Origin: Pseudoips prasinana
Lineage: Eukaryota > Arthropoda > Insecta > Lepidoptera > Nolidae
Assembly: GCA_951640165.1 (NCBI GenBank)
Contig: OX621234.1
Location: forward strand, 30,508,549-30,572,548
Direction: 5' to 3'
Length of the DNA stretch: 64,000 nucleotides
Both the position numbers and the translations under genes were made by a program. Within the stretch, counting starts at the first letter, position 1. Each line of letters opens with the position of its first letter. Below are positions 48,301-60,300 of the stretch, piece after piece. The notes under the pieces were generated by a model. The model did no database searches, was not told where the DNA came from, and worked only from the letters and a program-made list of their open reading frames with translations.

Positions 48301-51300
48301 ATGCTTGGGCAAACTGCACACGAATTCTTGACTTATAAAGTTTCATTAATATAATCATTCGACTCTACCCTACACTATTAAGCAGTTTATTAGAACATGA
48401 AGTTGCAGTTTTACTTCCAACGTAGTTACCGGAAGCAAAATGACGATCTTAATTAGCTTGATTGGTTAGCAGTTAGCTGGTTGACACGTGTCAGGCAAAC
48501 GGTATACGTCTGTTACATTATTGCGCTAATTGCTAGCGTACATCTGATAACGAGTATCTTAGTAACCATTATAGACTTAGCTGAAGTTTACCGAGACGAG
48601 AATTCTATTGAATACACAAGATGTCTACAGAAGTAATGCAAGTACCATTAGACTGTTGACTAGAAAACTTGTCCGCTAAGAAAGTAGAAATCTGGCAGGT
48701 ATTACTGTCTCCAGCTTTGATTATTTGTCTGGACCATAATAAGGGCGTGAGGCAGTGAAATTATTATATAATAATGAAATTTATTCAGCATTTGGGTATT
48801 AACATACACTTGTACTTGTCAAGCTCGCAATGCAGTACATAAACATAGTCGTATACAGTATTACAGTAACAACAAGTATTGAATTAGTCCGTCCGTGCGG
48901 TCTATGTTATCACTATACATATTAAATCCCTAAATAAATAACAAGTTACTATGTTATTTTTTTTAGTATTTAAATTATAAAATTAAAAAATTTCAGCCAA
49001 CGGAGCAGATGATTCGCGCAAACAGTTCTCAACCAGGACCTTAATTTAAGCGACTAATACCTGAGTGCACCCTATATGGGGTTCGTGTCACAACTCCGCT
49101 GATGTAAAAAGACGGAATTCTAAATAAGGATGTGATCACTTGCACTGGATTAATAATGCACTCGTACGAACACGAATACAGGGTTTACTCTGTGGAACGA
49201 GGAACGGAAGGACGGAGTGTGGAACGAGGTGCTTATTTTACATTTCTAGACCGTCTGTCAGTGTAAGAAACCTACTGCTAAATTTTATCACAAAACTACT
49301 TTTTAGACCGACGCGAAGCTTAATTGTGTTACCGCTGAACAACGAAGCAGTTGGTTAGCATATATTCTATTGTAATAGAATTACGTAATTATGCATACCT
49401 CCAACATCATTCTATTATAAATTAGTTGGATAGGCATGGTTGTAATCATTATAATATGTAAATAGAACGTTGTGGAAATCAATAATGCGTTTGGATTACG
49501 GTTTAAACATATAGATGCTGTCGTAATATTTCTTATAAATAATATAATATCCCAAATAAAGAAACATTTGTTGTATGAAATATCTAGGAAGAATGGAATT
49601 CAATAAACTTGCGAATATTTAAGTAAGCACCCCGACTGCAAGTCAATTAGTTACAGCAAGCAGAACCTGTTCACGAGTATGAGTGTGGATTCACAGCCAT
49701 CGTCTCCTTCACCATATTAGAGGGAAGGAAAAGACCCGTCTCGCAACGCCACGGCAAATAATGACACACAAGGGGAGAATGACGAGTGTTCGCGTATCTT
49801 CACCGGCCGAATAGCCGTCTTCCTGGAGACGGGCGGCGATCGAACAACATAAACTGAAAAGCGTTTAACGGGTTCACGATACTTAATTAATAATATTGGA
49901 ATTGTTATGTGTATTAATAAGTATGGATATAAATTTGCAAATTCGATTTAGTTAAACCAAACTCATAACAATTTTGAGTAAAATATCGATGTAAAGAATG
50001 TTTATATTGTAACAGTAGCTATGCCCGCGGCTTCGTCCGCATGATAATTAGTTTATTTCGTTTTTTTTTGTTTTTTAGTAAAATAAAAGACTTTTTCTAA
50101 AATAAAAGTAGCCTAAGTTAGTCCTTATTACATCATCTACCTGCCAATAAAAATCCCGTCAAAATCGGTCCAGCCGTTTCAGAGATTAGCTGGAACAAAC
50201 AGACAGACAGACAGACAAAAATTGTAAAAAATGTTATTTTGGTGTATGTACCGTATATATATTCATATTTATGTAGTAAAAACCGGTTATTTCAATATTA
50301 CAAACAGGCACTGCAATTTTATTTATTTGTATAGATTATGAAATTGCCACTGTCTTATGTGACTTCTCTTTTGATACCCATGTATGTTATGGCTTACATG
50401 ATTGAAGAACTCTCTAAAGTAGAATCTCGCAACTAACTAGTAAATAGATTGAATTGCCAGAGAGCGTATTTTTCCAGCCAGGCTGGATATATGAGTACCC
50501 CTTGAATTTCTCTGACCAGTGTTATGTCTAGAAATACTTTGAATTGAAAAGATTCCAAAACATTCCAATCGATTTTATAAGTATTAAGAACTAAGTTTGA
50601 AGGAAAGGTAGGTAAATTATAAGACCCAGCCGAGAAAATCAAAATAGTAGGCATAGATGTCCTTTACATTTGATATAAAACAGACTATTTTATAATTGGT
50701 GTGAGGGTTAACTTACACTTGGATCTCAGCAGGTTTCAGGAGACGTCCTCTGGAATACACGGTCACTTTGAAGTAGCGTCCCTTGTGATACACGGTGATG
50801 TGGGTACAATCTTGATAGTGTACGATCTTGTCTCTTTCAATGCCAGGCACTCGGACAGTATTGAACAACCTTTCGTACTGCCATGAGCACAGCGGCACCA
50901 TGTTTTGAAGCATAATCTGTTAAATTGACAATGGGATTTGTTCCTTAATTTCTTAAAGTATTAAATAAATAATTAATAATAACAATATCCTGGGATATTA
51001 TTTACACAAGGCCACCTAATCCCAAACTAAGCAGAGTTTGTGCTATGGAAATCAGATACCTGATTTCCATTTAATGGTAATAAATACTTTATTGAGTAAA
51101 TACATACTTATATAGATATGCACACAAATGACTGTCCTGGGTGGGAATCGAACCCTCGACCTCCGGCGTGAAAAGCAAGAATTTTCCAACCACGCCAACA
51201 GGCCCGTCAAATGTATATACACCAGAGTAATACTTTTTATTTATAGTTTTATGTTATATGGTAAAATATTTGAAAATTTATTTATTTTCTAAAGTATAGT

Positions 51301-54300
51301 GTCTTTAAGTATACTTAACGAAAATTATTTGAAATGTATTTATAATTATTATATCACATTTCTGCGAATTATGACAGACTTACAATAAACTATTATTTTA
51401 TTGAGTATGATGTTTTATACATATATTTCGGTATTTTTTAAATAGTGTCTCTTTAATTTAAGTGTTGTGCACTTGTCGGTGTAGCTGTTTCCAGCCTTCT
51501 CTGTCGTAAGCCTTCTCCTTGGTTTCTTTGTACGCCTCTATTTACACAACTTCCTTCACCTAAATAGTAACGTACATATATTAATAAAAACAACTTACCG
51601 GCTCAAGTTCTTGCCTATCGATAAGTCTTCTGAACTTAAGGCACAGGTGAATAATAACTCCGGCGCGAGCAGCCTGGTTGCTTGTGGGTCTAAGCAATAT
51701 AGCGTCAGTCCCATAAAAGTTGGAGTTGACCATCAAGGGTGATCGTCCACGCAGGTACACGTATTCCTCCCACCAATCTGACACATAGTTACTGGACCAC
51801 CTAGTTAAAACAAACAAATCCTTCTAAATGAAACCGGCCAAGTGCGAGTCGGACTCGCCCATGAAGGGTTCTGTAGCAGCAAGTATTTTAGTTGATTAAA
51901 TGAAAGGTAAATTGCGGTTTACGGTTTATGACGTATTAACAAAAAACTACTTACTAGATCTCGTTCAAACCAATTTTCGTTGTTAGTTTACATGGTAATG
52001 TACATCATATATTTTTTTTAGTTTTATCATTCTCTTATTTTAGAAGTTACAGGGGGCGGGGGCACTCATTTTTCCACTTTGGAAATGTCTCTCGCGCAAA
52101 CTATTCAGTTTAGAAAAAAAATATATTAGGAACCTTAATATCATTTTTGAAGACCTATCCATAGATACCCAATATGTATGGGTACAATGAAAAAAAAATT
52201 GAGTTTCAGTTCTATGTATGGGGATCCCCTAAAATTATTATTATTTTTCTATTTTTGTGTAAAAATCATAATGCGGTTCACAGAATACATCTACTTACCA
52301 AGTGTCAACAGTACAGCTCTTATAGTTTCGGAAAAAAATGTCTGTGACATACGGACGGACGGACAGACAGACATGACGAATCTATAAGGGTTCCGTTTTT
52401 TGCCATTTGGCTACGGAACCCTAAAAATCAATCAACGGCATATACATATTTAGTAAATAATGTCATCTATTCCAAAATAAAGATGCAAATATCGTGACAA
52501 ATGGAAATCCGTTGTCTCTGCTTACCCCTCTGGGCAACGGGCGTGAGTTTGTGTATGTATTCCAAAATGTCAGAGGTCTTTGCAAATTTAATTTAAATTT
52601 AAACGCAAAAGGCGTTGTGATTTCTCGACCTTGGCTGTATTAAACAATAGCTAGTTATTTAATTATGACATTGTTTACACAGCTGACAATTTCTTTGGTA
52701 ACGAAATGCGTCAACAATTAAATAAACAGTACTGCGATATATTGGCGTGATCGCAGCCGAAAGAATATTTATAATTTAAATAAATCACGTCATTGTGAAA
52801 ATTATTAATGAAAATCTCATGTTAATAAGAACTTGTACATGAAACATAGCTAGTAACGTTACGATTAAATACCGTAGTAAAAATGGGCTATCCCTTTGAA
52901 TCAATAATTCCAAAGACATGGTCCGACTCCATCTTGGTTCTGAACGTAAAAGATTTTAAATATATAAGATGCATAATTACCATGATTTGAGTACGAGGTA
53001 TCTCTGCAGTTTTACGGCGATGGTCTCTTCAAATTCCTTAGCTAAATTTTCTACTCTTTTATAATTCGTATCGTCCAATAAGGGACGTACACTACTCAGG
53101 TACTGAAAAATAAAGAAAAGTTATTACTGCGTTCTACTGCGAGTATAAGTAGTAACACAAGCTAAATTTATATGAAGAGGAATCAAGAGCCATTGCTCCC
53201 GATTGTATGCTATTACAACTGAACTAATTACGGCATATCTTTCTGACATAGTCATAATGAAAGGGACGTGAGGATCTACATTATCTTCACATTAATAATC
53301 ATACGAATATTATTAAGGCGAAAGTTTGTGAGTGTGTATGTTTGTTACTTCTTCACGTCTAAACGGCTGGAGCGATTTTAATAAAATTTGGTATGGAGTT
53401 AGGGAACACCCTGGATTAACACACACAACGTAAAACCGCGGGGCACAGCTAGCTATAATAAGATCCTGGGACATTATTAAGACGCGGCCAGCTGATCCCA
53501 AACAAAACTTAGCTTGTACTATTAAAACTAGATAGCTGATATATTACTGACTCTCTCTGACTTATTATAAGCCCGGTACGCGTATAAGTTTGAGTTTTAG
53601 TTATTTCATAGTTCTATGTATACCCTGTTTTTTTATAATATAGCTATATTAGAGAGAAAATGACATTTGAATTACTGTATTGGTGTAATAGGAAGAATCG
53701 CCAGCATAGTTAACTGCCACTACTATACCCGACCGTATAGCTTTTGTGGATAATTCTATTTTATTAGAAATTATGACTCTTCAAAATCTAATAAATAGCC
53801 AACCTTTTCGGTAGTTTTAGGCGTCAGTAAACTTCGTTAACGTGAATAGATAGTAGCTGTTGAGTTTTGATAATACTTCAATATCCTTTGCGCAATTATA
53901 TGTGGTGTCTGAGAATTATAAACAGTAAGTATTATGTGAATGCCTTATATAGAACTTACCCTTTTCATAGTATCTTTAACTGCGGGGAGAGGTAGTCTCG
54001 GCAATGATCCTTGGAAACTGTACAACTTGGGTTTGTTCCATCCAGATAAAACCTTCACAATACTTATCCATAACATGGTCTTTATAGATATTTTAGAACC
54101 TGGGGCACGAGATTCGTACATCCAACCCTGCAAGATAAACGTTTTATTAGCACATGTTTTATAACAATAATGCGGCCAAGTGCAAGTTGGGTAGCGCTCT
54201 ATTGGACTCCGTACATATGAAACCGTGAAGGATATTATGCTTGTTTGTTTGGGCCATACAATACAAACTACTTCATGTATATGTTTACATTTTAAGGCAT

Positions 54301-57300
54301 TTATCTAGCGCTCGTTGGCCGCTGTCCGGGCTCGCTCGCCTTCGCGTCTTAATGTTCACAGTTCTATCCTCACCTAACCCAAATTATTTCATAACAGTAC
54401 AATTTTAGAAATCTATACAAATAAATAAAATTGAAGTGTCTGTTTGTAATATTTAAATAACCGTTTTTTACTACATGTATATGAATATATATACGGTACA
54501 TACACCAAAATATTTTTTTTACAATTTTTGTCTGTCTGTCTGTCTGTTTGTTCCGGATAATCTCTGAAATGGCTGGACCGATTTTGACGGGACTTTTATT
54601 GGCAGGTAGCTGATGTAATAAGGAATAACTTAGGCTACTTTAATTTTAGAAAAATCTTTTTTTTTTTGAAAGTCAAAACTAAAACAAAATAAACTAATTA
54701 ACACGCGGGCGAAGTCGCGGGCACAGCTAGTATATTGTATATGTTACGCTTCACGATCTTACGACAGTTAACAATCTCGTGAGATAGTTTGTAATCTAAC
54801 GGTATTTACAATTTAACGGTGACATATACAACACATAATCTAAAACTGGCATAAGGCGGACGACTTTGACCATGGGCCTTTATTTTTAATATTTGGACTT
54901 TTGTTTTAGTGGTTCGATCCCCACACTTCACATGCCATCTGATCCCTAACTAGGCAGAGCCTGTACTATGGTTAGCCGACAAACATGCTTATATTCTTCT
55001 AATACTTACATATAATACATGCAATTACACTCAGACTGAGAACAAATAAACGAGCTCATCGCACAATGTTTTGTCCTGGATGGGAATCGAACCCACGATT
55101 TCCGGCTTAGCAGTCAAGATCGCTAACCACTAGACCAACAGGACTATCAATAGTAAGCAGTAGTAAGTATTGAAATAACATTTTATACCAAATAATTTTA
55201 ATTCTTTAATTCATTTCATTTAAAAGTTAAAGCCTTGTGACTTACATACAGAATAAAATACTTGAATGTCTGATATATTATACTTCTTATTGCCACAGTA
55301 CTATTGTATGTTAATTAATTTAATGTAAAACGACTAGATGCATAATTATAAATTAAAAGTGAGTTGCAGGTAGTTGGCTATTACTTTTTTATATATTATA
55401 GTTAATGGAATTGTCACGGCTTCCAACCGCTTTATTACTACTCGACAATAAGTTTTGCACACATTCTTGGAAAAAACACATTAGCGTGTTCGTAGTGAAT
55501 CTGAGTGGCATTATTAAAGTAACATTAATACGGTCTACTTGTATGTTTTGAAGACAGAGAGTTATATTCCGAATCAAAATGATCTTATATATTTTTGCTA
55601 CTAAAAACGTTACGTAACTTTAATTACGTACAAACAGAGAATCCTATTCGAGCTATTTGTTTTTTAATATATAAAATATCGCCTATAATGTCCTGCTGTT
55701 CGAATTACGGATATGGCCGCCAGTCTTAAAGGAGCTACTAGCCATCTTCGCGCGAGATATTCATAGTGCAATTTGTGAGCAAACACAGAAGCACTTTCTA
55801 TTCCGTCACTCCCATGATCCAATGGGACTTTATGTGGTTACGAAGCACGGGGGTGTGAATATCGCCAACCTCCAGAGTTCGGGCTCATACTGAGAAATTT
55901 TCGTCAGAGACAAATACTAAAATCATTTTTTGACCCGGACCGGGATTCGAACCCAGAAACCACGAAGCAGCCAAACAAAGATATGTACCACAATGTCGTT
56001 ACCCGGCAACCGAAGGTTACACACATGACATAATTTACGCGTTGCAGACTATTAATCTCTGGCGCTTGCATGATCACATCAATCATATTTCTTGCAGCGT
56101 ATTCTGTACAGTTGGAGTACGATGTTCTATTTCACTCTATGCTTTATTGATAATTACTCTGTTGGAGCGTAGCGGCAGCACCGCAGTCCGAGGAGAGGCC
56201 CCACCAAAGCGACTATTACCGCCGACACTGTGCCATCGAACGCGACAGACAACCGGCTTCCTACTTTACCTACATGTATCTAATTACGTTATAATAATAA
56301 TAATAATAATAAACATTTATTTCAGACATGGTCCATATTTTGTTAGTAACAATGTGCTTAAAAACTAATGTTAGTAATTGGTAACAAAAAATTAAATTTC
56401 TGTGTGAAGCCGCACCCATCTTTGCAGCATGGGGGACTCCCACCGATCTGTAAAAACACCCAGAATAGTGTTGGTACTGCCACGAACGTGCGTGAGTAGG
56501 GAGGCGCATCTTTTTCTAACTATTGCGGCAAAGCCATCCACCCGCGCCTCAGCGAACATCCCTGACGCACTGCAACGCCATGGCAGCCCCAACAGTACCC
56601 TGAGTGCATTATTATACTGGACACGCAAGTCGCTGTATGTCCGCTTCGAATAGCTGACCCACAGGCTGCAGGTGTAGAAAGATTGGCAATATGCTTTAAA
56701 AAGCGTAATCTTAACTGAATTCGTACACCGTGCAAACCTGCGGGCCAGCATGTTACAACGGACAGCCAGCGACCTGCGTTCTCTTTCTATGTCTAAATTA
56801 TCACTTAAGTCATCGGTGACCCAGTGGCCCAAATATTTAAATTTAGACACCCTACACAGAGGAGTGCCACACAGTGATAAATTAGGAAAAGCTGAGTACG
56901 AAAAACCACGGGCTTTGAAGAGCATTAGTTCACTCTTCCCAACATTATATTTGAGTCCATGAGTCACCGCATATGACTCACATATCGACAATAGCCTCCT
57001 CATAGCACTTATTGATGGACTTAATACCACCATGTCGTCAGCGTATGAAAGGTTATTGGTACATACTCCGTCAATATGACATCCGACCTTGGTGCTGCTG
57101 AGCTCAACAATCAGCCGGTTTATATACAGGTTGAACAACCGAGGCGAACTTAATCCACCCTGCCTCACTCCACATTCCAACCGGTACATACTCGACAAGG
57201 AACCGTTCCACCTTACACAATCGCGTTGGTTTCTATACCAGTACTTAAATATTGATATAACTTCAATCGGTACAGAAGTTTCAGATACCAACTTATTCCA

Positions 57301-60300
57301 CATTACGTCATAATTGACAAGATCGAAAGCCTTCGATAAGTCCAAAAAACAGGCAAATACAGGCGTTTTTCTATCCTTGTAGTACTGCACAGTCTGCTTA
57401 AGACATAATATAGCGCTTTCAGTAGACAGCCCCGGCCTAAAGCCAAACTGAGCGTCGTGCAGTATTAGATGCTTAGCCAATTGTTCGTCTAGCAGACTGT
57501 CCAGCACCTTGGCAAAAACAGTTGCCAAGGATTTAGGCCTATAATTTGAAGCATCAGAGGCATTCCCAGTTTTATTTTTAATAACAGGTACTACAATGGT
57601 TAACATAAAGCTATTAGGTAGATAACAGTGGCTTATACATAAGTTAAAAAACATGGCTAGTACCCGAGGCAAGTGCACCCCGGCGTATTTCAGATGTTCG
57701 ATACTGAGGCCATCGTGACCTGGTGACTTGCCTCGTTTCATCGATTTCACCACCGAAGCTACTTCCTTAGGAGTAAAATAAATATGTTATATAAATATGT
57801 ATATAAAATGGAACTATTCATTTTCCAACTCTTCCTGGTTTCTTTCTGATAAAAATTCGTTACGGGATCCAAGACAGTTAAAACATGCCTGAGCCTCATC
57901 GCTGTGTCATTTTATTGTGCCACAGTTGATCCTGGCATACAGGAGTTGCAGTGGTGGGTAAGAGGAAGGGCCTAGTCCCGATTTAAAAAAAATGTTATGA
58001 TTAACTAACACCACCCTCCAGTACGATCAATTTGATCGGGCTCGAAGGACCAATAGGATCGTGCAGGAGCAATATAAATCCTATTTATTACTCCTAATAC
58101 AATTTGAAGTACATATGGTAGCTTAGGGAGAGCATCTGTTTGTCGCGTTCGTCAGCACCCTGCCAGTGGTGGTGGTAATGGTCGTTTAGGTGGGACCGCC
58201 GCTAGGCAACAACACTTATAAAGATACTTATTGTGGTAAAAATCAGCAGTTACCTTGTACATTAACAGCAGTTTCAGGATATATCTCATAAGGAATATTA
58301 CACTAAGCCACATAGTAAGCGCTGCCAAAAAGCAAGCGACAACTTGCCACATTGTAGAGTTGCTAAAACAAAAGGTAAAGTTATACATAGTGGACTGACA
58401 ACAATGTTAAACTGCCGTACAATATCGTAAGGCAGAAGTATCTACCAAGATAATTACTATTTAATTGCGGCGCTATAGAAGATCACTCCAAATTATAACA
58501 TTGGTAAAGGCAATACAAGGCGGTATTACCACTATATCAGACATTTTAATTAAGTATTCAATATTGTCATGTAACTATGGGTAATTAAAATTCATTAGTT
58601 ATATGTTAAGTATCATTTACGAAAGACATATCTCGATACAGTTTCTGTGATTACCCACGTGTAGTAATAAAATAACTTAAACGATCAAATTAATAATTAT
58701 TTTTTCGTTAACAGTACAATAAACTGGATGTGTCGATTATTAAACTCGTGTTAGTCGTCTGACCAAATAAATATGATCAGTAATAACATATATCGGAGAT
58801 ATGAACTAATTTAATTTATTCAGCACTTGTTAAGTTCACAATTAAATAGTAAAAACTCGTGTATTTCGTCCTGATGAGAATAAACATGATCAGTTATAAA
58901 ATATTGAAACTTGTCGAGACCGAGACGTACAAAATAATACATCTTAATCACTCACAACTGTTCTCGAGATATATGAAAAGAGTTCCATATAAATGAATTA
59001 CGTACATTTTTAATTTCTGATGTTTTGATAGTTATTTTGCTATTAGGGTTGGAAATTGAAAACAGATCCAACTTAAAGATCAGAGCCCGTTCTCGCATTA
59101 TAAATGGCAACTAAGCCGACTTCCTTATATATACGAATGTATAGGTATATATAGAATTAGAACAACCGAGCTATTGGTGAGCACGAGTAAGGCTCCCAAC
59201 CAGTATTATTTTAATTTTATCTTGAATAATAATAAAGATAGAAGTTACAAGTTGTATGTGAAACGAAAATTTATAGATTTAGTACCCACTTCTGAACCAC
59301 CCAATTCTGAAAACTCAAGGAAGCTGTAATAATAAAACAAACTTACCTAGGTAAAATAACTAATACTTTTTGTACTAATCCGAATGGTACGCTGAAGCCA
59401 GCGAAGTGGGCGGCAACAAGTAACGTCCACAGGACGTAGAGAGACTGCAAGTGGCCCGGGTACACGCCATTATGCACACTGTTCTGTAAAACAACCTTAC
59501 ATTAATTCCTTGTATGAACGTTAAAGAAAACTATCGCTATCTGCACGTTCCATAATGGCTGGCCTTTTGGTCTAATGGTTATTGACCCGGACTGATAAAG
59601 CAGAGGTCGTAGGTTCGATCCCCAATCAGGACACATTGGTGTGTTATGAGAACGATTAATAATGTATCTATCATATTATGTAAAACGATGCATTTGAGAA
59701 TAGTATTATTATCAATTGCCTTGTGCCATAATTAAGGCTAAAACATTCTGCTTAAAAGGATTAACTGATTTTTTAATAGACTAGTTAAAGAATACTGGCA
59801 TCAAAAGACAAACGAAAACTTAGATGCTTGGCTGTTAAAACTTGCTACTTACATATTTTGTCAAGCACAATTAACTGTGTCCCAGGATATTATTATTATT
59901 ACATTCATGGCTCTATTGCAATTACGATACGTCTATTTTGATTGTTAAATACAAAAGACAACGTCAGGTAAATAACTACCTTTATCGCGGGTAACAAACA
60001 CGCAATCTACGAATATTAAACACACTTTAGACTGAGATCAACTAGATTTGGGTCACAAGAATTGTGGTGCTCTACGTAATAAACCCGCACAAGGCCACCA
60101 TTTTAACCACTGCGCCACACGTATAACAATTTATTTATCGGTTCTGCATCCTCCAAATAAACTTAGATTGAACAGAACAGACTTATTATCCATACATCCA
60201 TCATAGACAGCCGTTTATTAAATTAACTTATTATGTAAATAATGTGTTAAATAATTATCACACAAAATAGGCACAACCATTTTTTCCGATCTAACTCTAG

